Source: Prolixibacteraceae bacterium (GTDB taxonomy: Bacteria; Bacteroidota; Bacteroidia; Bacteroidales; Prolixibacteraceae). From it: a DNA stretch of 64,000 nt. Below are positions 1 to 9,271 of the stretch, piece by piece; the stretch's first letter is position 1, and every line of letters begins with the position of its first letter. A program made the position numbers and the translations under genes. Below the pieces are notes generated by a model that was not told the DNA's origin, ran no database searches, and worked only from the letters and a program-made list of their open reading frames with translations. The stretch is taken from positions 186,001 to 250,000 of the forward strand of contig JALNYZ010000001.1 in assembly GCA_023229575.1 (NCBI GenBank), given 5' to 3'.

Positions 1-1489
1 AATACCCTCCGGCATCGTACATGTTGTGGCTGGTTTCGAAAGCCCATGGATTTTTGGGATCCCCGTATTGGTCTTTCTGGGCGATAAGCCTTGATCCTGT
101 ATTTTTCAGGTATGGCCAAAGAAGGCTGAGTTTTGCTTGATTGTCGGTTGCAATGAATGTCTCATAGGCACCAATGATAAATCCTACATTTACATCCGGC
201 CAGGAGATGATATCTTCCACCGGTCGATAGTCCGCATGATTGTAATCATCCCAACCGCACAGATCCTCGTCAGATATGCCCTTCCCTTTAGCTCCAAATC
301 CATGGTGTATCTGTCCTAAATATGGATCCCTAAATTGTGTTCTCCCCCAGTATTCCAGCTCCTTCCATGTAAATTCAGGCATAAGGTTACTGCCGATAAT
401 CGTCCTTCCCTGCCAATATTCATCAATTGTACCCAAAATAATAAACTCTCCTTCCGACATAGCTGCTCGTCCATCTTTAGTGTACACTGAATTGTTTACC
501 ATGTTGGACAATGTGTTTAGCAAATAATTTGTCGTCCATTTCGGTAGGTTGGAGTTACGCATTCCTTCGACCAAGGAGACTGCATTATTCTTAAACGAAT
601 CAAAAGAGGCTAATCCCGCATCAGCAACACTACTTGCATTTGCAGACAGGTTCTCGTAATAGTATTTTCCGAAGGTATTGACTTTAAACCAGGAGAGCAC
701 GAATTTAATTGTCTTGGTTTCTTTTGCACCAAGTGAGATTTTTACTGCAACTTTGTTTGTTGCATCAATGATTTTATTGTTACACTGGCCACTGGATGAA
801 AACCCGGCATCTCTCCCAACTGTAATGACAGGACTGACATCGCTACTTTCTGCAAAAATAGCTTTCATGTGCATGCCGGAATCATCAGCGAGTCCCTTTC
901 CCTTAACAAATACCGGATTTGCTTCAAATTTGATCCTAAAGGCTACTGCCACATCGACCGGTGTTTCAAAGTTATTTGATACGGTAAACTCATAAAAGGC
1001 GTAAGGAAGAGACATCTTTTTTAAATCAGACGGATCCCATGGGCAAAAGCCAATCATGCTAACTGAAACATTGTTTATTGTACCGTAATTTGCTCTATGA
1101 ATAGGGAATATGGCATCGTCATCAAAGTGTCCATTCACTTGCGGGACTTTAAGGGTATCTCTGGTGACTTTTGTCCCTCCACGATTTGAGTAGAATTGAA
1201 AACAGGCATTGGCACCGAGGGTTACATGCTTATTATACCGTTGCATTCCGGCAGGTGTCATATCGGTAAATGCATTGATTATTCCGGTCCATGCACAATA
1301 CTTTACAGCACCGGTACCCACGCCACCCAATGGAGTTCCGGTTGTTCCGTCAACCTGAAAGTGTTCTGTCCTACTGCCCGTTTTGTCTTCCGGGGTTTCC
1401 CCTTTCCCCACCTTATTGCCTGTACAAAAATTAGAAAATAAAATAAAAAAGGCAATTAATAAAACTGCACCATAAAATCTTAAGTTCAT
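1..1489 (-). CDS. GH116/DUF608-like glycoside hydrolase (beta-glucosylceramidase family), C-terminus outside window
   Basis: The frame stays open from the ATG at 1489 to the left edge (496 codons), so the C-terminus is missing. The first 22 residues are hydrophobic and end in Cys22, which suggests a signal peptide, possibly of lipoprotein type. Residues about 40-300 resemble the GH116 N-terminal beta-sandwich, starting with the PLGGVGTG motif (53-60) typical of GBA2-like proteins. From about 320 the DUF608 (alpha/alpha)6 catalytic domain begins, with SEGEF (345-349) where the family carries its nucleophile Glu, and GDPKNPW (476-482) matching the GDPxxxPW segment of GBA2-like enzymes. Family members cleave beta-glucosides or beta-xylosides, and some cleave glucosylceramide. 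The protein is divergent, so the substrate is open. It is the last visible gene of PUL 1, 134 bp after the GH36 gene. Confidence 0.75.
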   Translation of the reverse strand, partial: MNLRFYGAVLLIAFFILFSNFCTGNKVGKGETPEDKTGSRTEHFQVDGTTGTPLGGVGTGAVKYCAWTGIINAFTDMTPAGMQRYNKHVTLGANACFQFYSNRGGTKVTRDTLKVPQVNGHFDDDAIFPIHRANYGTINNVSVSMIGFCPWDPSDLKKMSLPYAFYEFTVSNNFETPVDVAVAFRIKFEANPVFVKGKGLADDSGMHMKAIFAESSDVSPVITVGRDAGFSSSGQCNNKIIDATNKVAVKISLGAKETKTIKFVLSWFKVNTFGKYYYENLSANASSVADAGLASFDSFKNNAVSLVEGMRNSNLPKWTTNYLLNTLSNMVNNSVYTKDGRAAMSEGEFIILGTIDEYWQGRTIIGSNLMPEFTWKELEYWGRTQFRDPYLGQIHHGFGAKGKGISDEDLCGWDDYNHADYRPVEDIISWPDVNVGFIIGAYETFIATDNQAKLSLLWPYLKNTGSRLIAQKDQYGDPKNPWAFETSHNMYDAGGY

Positions 1490-1623
1490 ATATATCCTAG
1501 TGCTCTTCATCGAACATGTTTATGTTAAAATTTTGAAACAATATAAAAGATTGGCCATTAAAATTGATATCCATCAGGCTACAATCCTTAAATAACTGAT
1601 CAGTTCATTAGCCTCGAAAAGAG

Positions 1624-3699
1624 TTACTGTTCAGCGATCCACATAAGCTCAGAATTATATATACCGTTGAGTGTAACATTTATTCCTGTATTCATAAGCT
1701 CCGAGCCACTTTTTATCACAGTATTGTTTGTCCCGTCCTCGAAGGAAAGGGTGTAGTTCTTCGATGCATTAAGCCCCTTCAGCTTGATATACTGTGAGTT
1801 TACAGAGCTGTTGGGTTTGAAGATATAAACAACGCCGGTCTTGCCTGTTGGGTCGTAGTACTCGATACCGGTCCACACTACGTCGTCCGGTCGTGGGAAA
1901 ACGTGATATACATTGGCAGTCTTTAACAGCGGACGGATTTTATTCTTATAGGTAGTTACAGCGCCGGCAACCATATCCTTGTCAGCCTGTGACCAGCCTA
2001 TTGGGTTCATTCCGAAACATCCGGCACCCATGAAGGCGCTACGGAACCAATACTTCTTGTCTCCTGGTGAAAATGCTGATAAAGTCCAGACACCAGCTGG
2101 TCTAGTCCAGATCTCGCCCATAAGAGTTCCCATCAATTGTACAGGAGGCAGAAAATATACCAAATCGTAGAAAGCAATCTGGTTGTCTAATGGAGTAACG
2201 TAATCCGTGATCTGAATCTGCACTGAGCGGCTCATTATGCCAAAGTCCAGGAGGTGCGATCCCCCGGAGCAATTTTGATATTCAAAGTTAGTGACGTTTG
2301 CCTTCAGCCAGTCAAGCGCTTCATAATACCCTTTTGTCTGCCAATAACCCAAATCTTCGGCATAGTGGGCGCGTGTGCCGCTGCCATATCCTCCGGTTTG
2401 AAGCGCCTTTCCATCCGTATTATCTGCACGGTAAATATCGCACCCGAAATTGTCAAACAAATATTTGGCGTCGGACTTCCTCATTTGTATACCTGAATCA
2501 GTAGTCATAGAGGTATTGTCATTCCAGTAAAGGCCGAAGCGGACTCCCTTACTGTGGGCATAATCGCTGCAAGCTTTCATTCCCGACGGCCAGTCTACCG
2601 GGTCAGCCTTGGGAGGACACGGCTGAGTTCTTTGGTCACCTTCCCACCAGGCAATGTCCAACATAACTTCCTCAAAGCCCATACCTGAAATGACATCTAC
2701 CAGCGGCCTGTAATTTGTTTCAAATGAGTTCCAAATATAGTTTACTGTAGTTGCCCCAAAGGCATTACACTCCACTTTGGGATATCCGGCTGTACGGTTC
2801 ACTGCCGGCATGCTGTAGTTGTAAAGATACCTTCTGAGACTGTTGCCGGCATCATCTATATCACCATTATAGGCTCCAATAAACCCGGCCGGTACTCCAA
2901 ATGTCTCGCCGGAATCGATATCCGTTTTGAATGTGTCGCCATTACCGGCTTTAACGCGGGCACCACCTGGAGCCCCGTTGCCTGTTATGTTGATACGTCC
3001 GATGCTCCACTCCCAACCAATGTATATACCGCTGCTACCATTGGCATCAATGACAGTATACGGAGCATTCTCCTCAGACTCTGAGATATTGAGTGTTTTA
3101 TTGTAGTTGCCGCCTATGGAATCACAGTATATGACACCAGGATCACTTTTGTCTAACTTCCAACCATGGTTAATAAAATGCCATGCTTTAGCGTTTATCC
3201 CGGGTCCAACCAAATTAACATCGAAGGTTTCCTGATTGGCTATTGTTACAGTATTTCCTGAGTTGTTAATGATTTGCATATAATGCCGTACCGGACCCGG
3301 GCCGCTTCGGGCATGCCATATAGATTTCAATGTCATGGCAGGGATGGTATTTGTGAAGGTGATGGTCAATTTGGCGCCATCGCCCGTGTCCATTGTGCCA
3401 CTTTGGTAAACCCAGTTTGGCGTGTAATTTGCACCCCCCATTGTAACACTACTTAAGAGCGGGAACAGGGAGGGTGATCGTGTCCAGTTCCAATTTGCCG
3501 CCGGGTTGCTGATTTCATAAATGTACAACTTGTTAACGCTGTTTACACCAACAGTAAGCCTGGTATCTCCGGTGTTCAGTGTCCATGATGCAACAACATC
3601 CCGTCTGGCATTCACAGGATTGCTTTTAGCCGTCAGTTGAATTACCATCAGTATCAGTATAAATAAAGAAACCTCAATCTTTGCAAATAGATTTTTCAT
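1624..3699 (-). CDS. secreted GH36/GH27-type alpha-galactosidase-like glycoside hydrolase
   Basis: I chose the ATG at 3699 (691 aa) because it opens directly into a signal peptide (MKNLFAKIEV, then a hydrophobic core ending near NPVNA). An in-frame ATG 14 codons upstream would only add a charged extension. Residues about 30-270 form the beta-sandwich N-domain expected in GH36. The TIM barrel follows, with DIAWWEGD near 348-355. The RADN motif supplies the likely nucleophile Asp426, and the CSGGSHLLDFGIM segment followed by ITD supplies the likely acid/base Asp499; this matches the clan GH-D layout (KxDxN, then CxxGxxRFDxGM...SD). Expected reaction: release of alpha-linked galactose or a related sugar in the periplasm or at the surface. 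It lies in PUL 1 between the CE7 esterase and the GH116-like gene, 114 bp after the former. The exact sugar is not shown by the sequence. Confidence 0.82.
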   Translation of the reverse strand: MKNLFAKIEVSLFILILMVIQLTAKSNPVNARRDVVASWTLNTGDTRLTVGVNSVNKLYIYEISNPAANWNWTRSPSLFPLLSSVTMGGANYTPNWVYQSGTMDTGDGAKLTITFTNTIPAMTLKSIWHARSGPGPVRHYMQIINNSGNTVTIANQETFDVNLVGPGINAKAWHFINHGWKLDKSDPGVIYCDSIGGNYNKTLNISESEENAPYTVIDANGSSGIYIGWEWSIGRINITGNGAPGGARVKAGNGDTFKTDIDSGETFGVPAGFIGAYNGDIDDAGNSLRRYLYNYSMPAVNRTAGYPKVECNAFGATTVNYIWNSFETNYRPLVDVISGMGFEEVMLDIAWWEGDQRTQPCPPKADPVDWPSGMKACSDYAHSKGVRFGLYWNDNTSMTTDSGIQMRKSDAKYLFDNFGCDIYRADNTDGKALQTGGYGSGTRAHYAEDLGYWQTKGYYEALDWLKANVTNFEYQNCSGGSHLLDFGIMSRSVQIQITDYVTPLDNQIAFYDLVYFLPPVQLMGTLMGEIWTRPAGVWTLSAFSPGDKKYWFRSAFMGAGCFGMNPIGWSQADKDMVAGAVTTYKNKIRPLLKTANVYHVFPRPDDVVWTGIEYYDPTGKTGVVYIFKPNSSVNSQYIKLKGLNASKNYTLSFEDGTNNTVIKSGSELMNTGINVTLNGIYNSELMWIAEQ

Positions 3700-3813
3700 G
3701 GTTGCATTCTTCTTAATTGTATTAATGTATAATCTTTTCATTTTTATTAAATTATGGCATATTTTCCTGATTATTCCTTACAAGATTCCATGCATTTGAT
3801 TCAAATCCTTTCA

Positions 3814-5112
3814 TTATTTGATTTCTCCCGTTAACTTTTCAACCAACCATTCTCTCGCCATTTCGTTTTGTTCCGGATAAGTCCAGTGGCCGGTTTCCTC
3901 AAAAATGTACAGGTTTTTTGGCGCCTGGATAACATTATATGCCGAAAACATTGAAGTGGGCGGACAGACTGCATCGTTATATCCCCACGAATAAAAGCCG
4001 GGAACTTTTACCATCCTGGCAAAATTGACTACATCGTAGTATTTCGAGGTTTCGATCTTGTCTTTTTTTACATTGAAAGCTTTGTTCCATTCTGCAAACA
4101 TATGTGGCCATCCACCAGCCCTGCCATATAAATAGCCAGTCAGGTCGCAAAGGGCAGGATAAAAAGCAGCGAGGTATTTCACGCGGGCATCTAAACCGGC
4201 GGTCACTATTGTCAGTGCACCACCCTGACTTCCTCCGGTAACAGCAAGCGTTGATCCGTCAAATTCGGGCAATGAATAAATAAAGTCGATTGCGCGAACG
4301 CAGCCCAGATAAACACGCTTGTAATAATAACGGTCGCGGTCATCGAGGTTAAAAAACCAGTAACCATCAAGTGTGGTTTTGCCAAGATCATTGTAAATCC
4401 CGGCATCCATCGTCACGGGAATTCCATGGATGCCTATTTCAAAGGTAATCACTCCGTTTTCTGCCATTGCCACATCACCACTGCATGGACGGACACCGGC
4501 TCCCGGAACTTTCAGCAATGCCGGGTATTTGCCTGATTTTTTTGGAACACAGAGAATACCGTACAATCGCATACCAACTCTGTAATTTTGAATGTTGGCC
4601 TGATAAACATTTACTTTTTCGGTGCATCGATCGGGCAATAGTGTCAGTTTTATATCCATCGGAACCTTGGTGGCTTCGGCTTTGGCATTATTCCAAAATT
4701 GTACAAAATCTGTCGGCAATTCAGTTGTTGGGTTGATCTGCTCGGGGGAATAGGCCGCAGTGGCCAGGTTTTCATAACGAACACCGTCAACCATTGCCGA
4801 AACTTTACAGCGCAGGAATCCTGCATCATTCATAGTTCCGCCTTCAATCTGAAAATGTCCGTCTTTCAGAACTGCTGAATCACGCTTTGTCGGAGTCATC
4901 ATTTCGGGACCAACTTCGTACTTGATCTTAACATTTTGTATAGCTTCGCTATTTTTCATCACAGTTACCTGAAAACGTGCTGATTCTCCCTTCTTATATA
5001 CCCAGTTGGCGTGATCGGGAGCAACAACAATTTTTATCGGCTGTGCAATCAGTACAAGGGAACTCAAAAAAAAGAGAAAGAAAAAAGACAGCGTTTGTTT
5101 TTTATGTTTCAT
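3814..5112 (-). CDS. secreted CE7-type acetyl (xylan) esterase with N-terminal Ig-like domain
   Basis: The start at 5112 (432 aa) gives a clean signal peptide (MKHKKQTLSFFFLFFLSS...IAQ); an upstream ATG at 5130 adds six residues. Residues about 25-120 are an Ig-like beta domain with the phrase VAPDHANWVYKKGE, shared with the truncated paralog at 16183-16680. The alpha/beta-hydrolase domain follows. GGSQGG gives nucleophile Ser295, YND gives Asp380 and ETGHW gives His409, the triad of the acetyl xylan esterase/cephalosporin-C deacetylase (AXE1) family. Such enzymes remove O-acetyl groups from xylo-oligosaccharides and other glycans. It sits in PUL 1 behind a stretch of gene remnants (5146-5392) and ahead of the GH36 gene, so it probably deacetylates the same glycan. 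Family assignment is firm; the natural ester is inferred. Confidence 0.87.
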   Translation of the reverse strand: MKHKKQTLSFFFLFFLSSLVLIAQPIKIVVAPDHANWVYKKGESARFQVTVMKNSEAIQNVKIKYEVGPEMMTPTKRDSAVLKDGHFQIEGGTMNDAGFLRCKVSAMVDGVRYENLATAAYSPEQINPTTELPTDFVQFWNNAKAEATKVPMDIKLTLLPDRCTEKVNVYQANIQNYRVGMRLYGILCVPKKSGKYPALLKVPGAGVRPCSGDVAMAENGVITFEIGIHGIPVTMDAGIYNDLGKTTLDGYWFFNLDDRDRYYYKRVYLGCVRAIDFIYSLPEFDGSTLAVTGGSQGGALTIVTAGLDARVKYLAAFYPALCDLTGYLYGRAGGWPHMFAEWNKAFNVKKDKIETSKYYDVVNFARMVKVPGFYSWGYNDAVCPPTSMFSAYNVIQAPKNLYIFEETGHWTYPEQNEMAREWLVEKLTGEIK

Positions 5113-5145
5113 GGTTTTGTTTTCGAACAATAAATCAATTAAATA

Positions 5146-5319
5146 CTATTTATTGGCTATATTCATTGGTATCCATACTTTTATATCTCCACCGGTTTGA
5201 CCTGCATCAGCAAAAGGGACCATCACAATAGCATTCTTTTCCCTATCTACTATTTTTACTGCATAAGCTTGTTTCCCAATCCATTGCTGAGGCAATATAT
5301 TAACGTCACCTTTACTTGT
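5146..5319 (-). pseudogene. C-terminal remnant of an unidentified, probably secreted, enzyme
   Basis: A minus-strand frame from about 5319 to a TAG at 5146-5148 reads like a true protein tail: GDVNILPQQWIGKQAYAV, then MVPFADAGQTGGDIKVWIPM, then a short polar end. It has no start codon, and a stop closes it upstream. The wording resembles the last beta-sandwich of PUL glycoside hydrolases, but I cannot name the family. With the ceramidase tail fragment next to it, it explains the gap of about 300 bp between the TIM-barrel hydrolase (stop at 5420) and the CE7 gene. I read it as the residue of a deletion that removed the front of this gene and most of another. Confidence 0.6.
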
Positions 5320-5392
5320 TTACTAAATTCAAAGCTCCTTTTTACCAGACAGAATTTATCATTTCCAGCGTTTTTTCAACAAGTTTCTGCCC
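5314..5392 (-). pseudogene. 3'-end remnant of a fourth ceramidase-like gene
   Basis: By hand alignment this 79-bp stretch is about 85% identical to 7607-7685, which covers the end of the ceramidase-like gene at 7635-9155 and the bases just after it. Read on the minus strand it encodes GQKLVEKTLEMINSVW followed by TAA (5342-5344), against GQMLVEKTLELINSVW in the intact gene. The match continues about 28 bp past the stop codon, so it is a copy of DNA and not convergence. It lies directly behind and in frame with the stop codon of the upstream hydrolase (5420-5422). Confidence 0.75.
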
Positions 5393-5419
5393 CTTTTGAA
5401 AACAATCCGCAACATATTT

Positions 5420-7414
5420 TCAATGAGATAATTCAGGAATGATTCCCTTCTTCTTCAGAACAAGGGGTACTTCGGGAATGAGTCCCGTCTGTTTCAAACG
5501 ATTCCAGACTTGGGCTTCCGGACACGTGCCGATTCCTTTAAAGTCAAATACAGGCGCCAGCTCTTTGCTAAGCTTTTTGATTCTTTCCTGCTTATCGGCT
5601 CCTGTAAGCGACTGAAACGCTCCGGAAGCGATCGCTGCCAACAATTTGGTGCGCGCTTTATTGTGCAGAAGAATATTCTGCAGGCTCTTTCTCAAATCGG
5701 ACAGCATCACCTCAGGGTCGTAGATCAATTCCATGTAAGGGATCTTTGGAACAAAGTTCTTTTCAAGGGTCACCTTATCCAGACTCTCAAGCGCCTTTTG
5801 AATCCTGTTGATATCCTCTCCCGGATCGCCTGAACCCCAGCCTTCAAGATCGTGGAACGCATTTCCTCCCACCAGGTTTCGAGAGTATAAACATCGTGAC
5901 CGCGCTATCGCATCAAGAATCTCCAGCAGAATGTCAGCGTTGTTCTCACCGACAATGCTTGAGCAGAACTCTCTGGCATATTGTTCAGCGTCACCTCGCG
6001 GATCAATCATCATAGCGCCGCCAACTGCCATGTTTATGCTGTTCCAATTTCCTTGCTGATTGGATTCAAGTTGGTGCCATTTGATGTCTTTTGCATAGTC
6101 TTCTGCCGACAGATCCCGGAAATATTCAGACACTTGTTTCCAGTGAATGTGGAGTCCCTGGCGAATTTCATTGTCGGCCAAATACCAGGTCCATATGCCA
6201 AGGGTGCGTCCTTTATTGATAATTGCCCGGCAGTAATCAGGGTTAAACCCAAAAGGATCACCCACCCAAATCCCAACGCTCGCAGGCAAAAGATTCGCAT
6301 CGAGCACGTCATCAATGCCTTTTGTAATCCAGTGCCAATTCCAGGAGTTACGGTCAGTTCGTTCATTCTGAATAGTCGGACCTTTTAAACCCCAGAGTGA
6401 GAAAAAACTCTCTATTTCAGGATTGTATTCCTGCATTGATTTCATTAGTTCTAAGTGGTACAATTGTGGAATACGGATCGTACAGTCGCAAGTATATTTT
6501 CCGCCCGGGTCAGCCCAGTGTGAGACAAACGCGTCCACATGGCTACCCATAACTTTCGCCTGATTCTTGTAACTTTGCAGCATTTTTTCCCGATCCTCCC
6601 TGGTGTTGAAGCAAACTTCATTTATTTTCTCATTTTCCTGGAAAGCTGCACCCCAAATGAAAGCTACTGCCTTGCCGCCGATCCGGCGTTCTTCATCACA
6701 CAACTTAACAACCCTTTTTTGCGTTGTATCGTTTGTGACATCGTGGCCCGGCATACATCCAAAGTTGGTCTCCACACCGTTGAATCCGAAGAAATCGAAG
6801 AGATGGGCCATAGCGACAACTTTTGTCTCGCTCCAATTGGAAAAGAAATACTTGGTATCAGCCTCGTTGTCGCCTAGTGTCCAAGACAAAGCTGGCAGGG
6901 AGAGCCGGTTCTCGAAAAACGGGGTAACGGATAATGCGACCGGGTGTGTAAGCGACAACGTGGACTGATCATAAGATAACTCATGGATAAGCCGATAAAT
7001 AGCATACTTGATTCCGTTGACTGTGTTTCCCACACAATAGATTACCGGAGCAGCTTGTTTATCTAATGTGGTAATAAGATGGAACCCATCATTTTGGATT
7101 TCTCCATCCGACAGTTTAATGCCATGGAGCCTGGCTGTTTCCTTTGTGCAGAGGAAAATTTTCGGACCTGGTTTCCCAAGCGCCGCAGGCACGTCTGAAA
7201 AGGTCGGCCTCACGCCACATCGGCTGGAAAAATAATATTCAACAAACTCTCGTATATATGGCAGCCCAAGCGCACTTGAATCCAAGCCGATTATAGGAGT
7301 CACCGTTGGCGAGGCGATGATTTGTTCTGTATTTCGTTTGTTGTCACAATTTAATGCTGAACAACATAAAATCCCAAAACAAAAAAGAAAAATAGGATAT
7401 AATTCTTTATTCAT
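5420..7414 (-). CDS. exported TIM-barrel glycoside hydrolase-like protein (GH20/GH67-type architecture, family uncertain)
   Basis: The 664-residue protein begins with a hydrophobic, Cys-rich leader (FLFCFGILCCSALNC), consistent with a lipoprotein. Residues about 35-165 look like the alpha/beta N-domain found before GH20, GH67 and related barrels (substrate-independent fold, with VYCVGNTVNGIKYAIYRLIH). The central part has barrel-like segments: FDFFGFNGVETNFG, VDAFVSHWADPGG, FFSLWGLKG, SVGIWVGDPFG and LGIWTWYLADNE. The C-terminal third is helical. I could not identify catalytic residues with confidence. It is similar in plan to the DUF4838 protein at 22229-24109, but the two are not obviously close relatives. 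Position in PUL 1, 220 bp after the ceramidase-like gene, suggests work on a glycan backbone or side chain. Function is inferred from architecture only. Confidence 0.55.
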   Translation of the reverse strand: MNKELYPIFLFCFGILCCSALNCDNKRNTEQIIASPTVTPIIGLDSSALGLPYIREFVEYYFSSRCGVRPTFSDVPAALGKPGPKIFLCTKETARLHGIKLSDGEIQNDGFHLITTLDKQAAPVIYCVGNTVNGIKYAIYRLIHELSYDQSTLSLTHPVALSVTPFFENRLSLPALSWTLGDNEADTKYFFSNWSETKVVAMAHLFDFFGFNGVETNFGCMPGHDVTNDTTQKRVVKLCDEERRIGGKAVAFIWGAAFQENEKINEVCFNTREDREKMLQSYKNQAKVMGSHVDAFVSHWADPGGKYTCDCTIRIPQLYHLELMKSMQEYNPEIESFFSLWGLKGPTIQNERTDRNSWNWHWITKGIDDVLDANLLPASVGIWVGDPFGFNPDYCRAIINKGRTLGIWTWYLADNEIRQGLHIHWKQVSEYFRDLSAEDYAKDIKWHQLESNQQGNWNSINMAVGGAMMIDPRGDAEQYAREFCSSIVGENNADILLEILDAIARSRCLYSRNLVGGNAFHDLEGWGSGDPGEDINRIQKALESLDKVTLEKNFVPKIPYMELIYDPEVMLSDLRKSLQNILLHNKARTKLLAAIASGAFQSLTGADKQERIKKLSKELAPVFDFKGIGTCPEAQVWNRLKQTGLIPEVPLVLKKKGIIPELSH

Positions 7415-7634
7415 ACTTTTATTATATTTTTTTTGTGTTAATAAACAATTTGACCATCTCCCGAGAAATGGGTTGAAAAAATCTGCAACCCAGTCATATC
7501 TGGGCTTTAAAGATGTTTATATATGAGGAACGCTGGTTTAATAAGGTTAATCATGCAAAATTGAGTCAGCTTCGAAAGACTTTTTAGAAGTAGGTTTATT
7601 ATTAGAACCTGTTTGCTAAATTCCAAGCTCTTTT

Positions 7635-9155
7635 TTACCAGACAGAATTTATTAATTCCAGGGTCTTTTCAACCAGCATCTGCCCACCTTCAGGACCAAC
7701 CAGGTTGCTCTGGCAAACAGCGCTGTAACCACCTCCACCCACTGCCTTTGTTGTAGGCAGATAAGTTCCCGGGCCTGCGAGTTGAACAACGAAATTCTGC
7801 AATGCCTTGCTGCGAGCCTGTATCCGGATGCCAAAGTCCGTAAAGAGTTCGAATTGATTGGTACAAACCGCCACATCACCCAAACGTATCACATGGATTT
7901 CTGTATCATAGGTCGGATTTGGGTTTGTCTTCTGCATTTCATACCGTTTCACAATATTCCCAAACCAGACCATCTTCCCATACATTTTTTCCGATGCTTT
8001 AGGATTTGCCGCTATCTGTGCCGCAGTTTCATCACTGACAGACTTCGAATCTTTATATTCCGCTTCAGTTACGATCCTCATGGGCAAGGTGATCATCTCT
8101 ACCTTATGGGTAAGGATTACATCGGTGTGCCGGTCATTTTTTACTGTTTCATAAGCTTCACCAACTGCATGGACGATGCGTTTCGTAATAGCGTCAACAC
8201 GGCTTAATTTGTCCAGGTTGCGCATACGTTCTTCCGCTCCCCTCCGGTACATCAGGTGTGGTGATTGGTCGCCGGCCGCGCCGATCCAGCCCATCACAAG
8301 CAAGCCGGAACCAAAACGCTTTTTTAAAGACACCCTCACGGAATGCCAGTAGTCAGCATCAATCACGGTATCTTTCTCTACTTCCTGGGCAGGACAAGGT
8401 ACTTCTATACTTGTTGCAATTAACTTACCCGTTTTATTCCAGAAGAAAAGAGTATTCACATCATGATCTTCATAGCCCTCGAAATTCTGAAACTCAGGTA
8501 AATTGGTATTTCCATACATCTTTGCAGTTCCATCGGTATAAACTACACGACGGTTATGGGCTATCGTGGCAGAGGTAAGTCCCCAGGTAACGCTTCCGGG
8601 TTTGCGGGCTATCCAAGCCTTAACAATAGCTTCAGTAACCCGCTTGGCAAATAATTGTTGATAATCATTCGGTTGCGAAACACCTTGCTTCGGTATATCA
8701 TAAAGGATAATTTCTGAGAAGTCGCTTTCCATAACTGGCGAGGTATGTGTATGTGTAGCGCTCAATATAATCTTCTTGACATTTAACTCAGGAATTTGCG
8801 GCTGTACCTGCTTTCTTACCAGGTCTGTTAATATTTGTGGGATAGACACCAGATCACAGGATACAAATATGGTTTGTTCTAGTGAACGCTCTCCATCGCG
8901 TGATTCAATTGCAACAATATTGGCAAGCAGCGGGGTTCTTGCCGTATGGGCGATCCGCAGATAGAACTGTCCGTTCAGCGCCACCGGTAAATCTGGAGTA
9001 ATGTTAGCCTCTGCTGTGCCAACATATAAGTCGTTTCCGCATATTGCTGATACTGACGAAAACAGGAGAAAAATGAGAACCATTGAAGTCCTTCTTATTC
9101 GCCACAAAAGTACAATGGCTTCATATATATTTTTTATTATTAATTCGTTAAACAT
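7635..9155 (-). CDS. secreted neutral/alkaline ceramidase N-terminal domain protein (PUL 1 copy)
   Basis: 506 aa. After a hydrophobic leader (MVLIFLLFSSVSAICG) the mature part opens with LYVGTAEANITPDLPVALNG, the diagnostic start of the neutral ceramidase N-terminal domain. The zinc-site motif ATHTHTSP follows, then CPAQE and GWIGAAGDQSPHLMYRR. Classical neutral ceramidases are longer, with a C-terminal Ig-like domain; this protein and its two paralogs (18767-20245, 24159-25682) end about 150-200 residues earlier. True ceramidases split N-acyl-sphingosine, but PUL homologs may cleave another amide or ester. An in-frame ATG at 9083, right before the hydrophobic core, is an alternative start. 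I kept 9155 because the paralogs also carry long polar N-termini. It is the first gene after SusD 1, beyond a long hairpin. Confidence 0.8.
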   Translation of the reverse strand: MFNELIIKNIYEAIVLLWRIRRTSMVLIFLLFSSVSAICGNDLYVGTAEANITPDLPVALNGQFYLRIAHTARTPLLANIVAIESRDGERSLEQTIFVSCDLVSIPQILTDLVRKQVQPQIPELNVKKIILSATHTHTSPVMESDFSEIILYDIPKQGVSQPNDYQQLFAKRVTEAIVKAWIARKPGSVTWGLTSATIAHNRRVVYTDGTAKMYGNTNLPEFQNFEGYEDHDVNTLFFWNKTGKLIATSIEVPCPAQEVEKDTVIDADYWHSVRVSLKKRFGSGLLVMGWIGAAGDQSPHLMYRRGAEERMRNLDKLSRVDAITKRIVHAVGEAYETVKNDRHTDVILTHKVEMITLPMRIVTEAEYKDSKSVSDETAAQIAANPKASEKMYGKMVWFGNIVKRYEMQKTNPNPTYDTEIHVIRLGDVAVCTNQFELFTDFGIRIQARSKALQNFVVQLAGPGTYLPTTKAVGGGGYSAVCQSNLVGPEGGQMLVEKTLELINSVW

Positions 9156-9195
9156 GTCAATTTGATTTAATTAAGAGGAATAATGATGGCAATAG

Positions 9196-9230
9196 ATATA
9201 TAGGCTCTTCAGGAGGAAGAGCCTATATAT
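9196..9230 (-). promoter_or_regulatory. intercistronic hairpin between susD 1 and downstream enzymes
   Basis: Two perfect 15-base arms (9196-9210 and 9216-9230; core AGGCTCTTC/GAAGAGCCT) surround a 5-base loop, 42 bases past the susD 1 stop. No T-run follows on either strand, so it is not a standard terminator. It more likely protects the upstream susCD message or reduces read-through into the enzyme genes. Confidence 0.75.
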
Positions 9231-9271
9231 AAACGTTTTCCTAATTTAATAATTAAGAATATCAGCAAATA

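Noticed and set aside
678..995. A 105-codon plus-strand frame at the left edge
   Set aside because: It is the reverse side of the GH116-like gene, which has a complete N-terminus and family motifs.
9196..9230. The hairpin after susD 1 as a rho-independent terminator
   Set aside because: No T-run follows on either strand.
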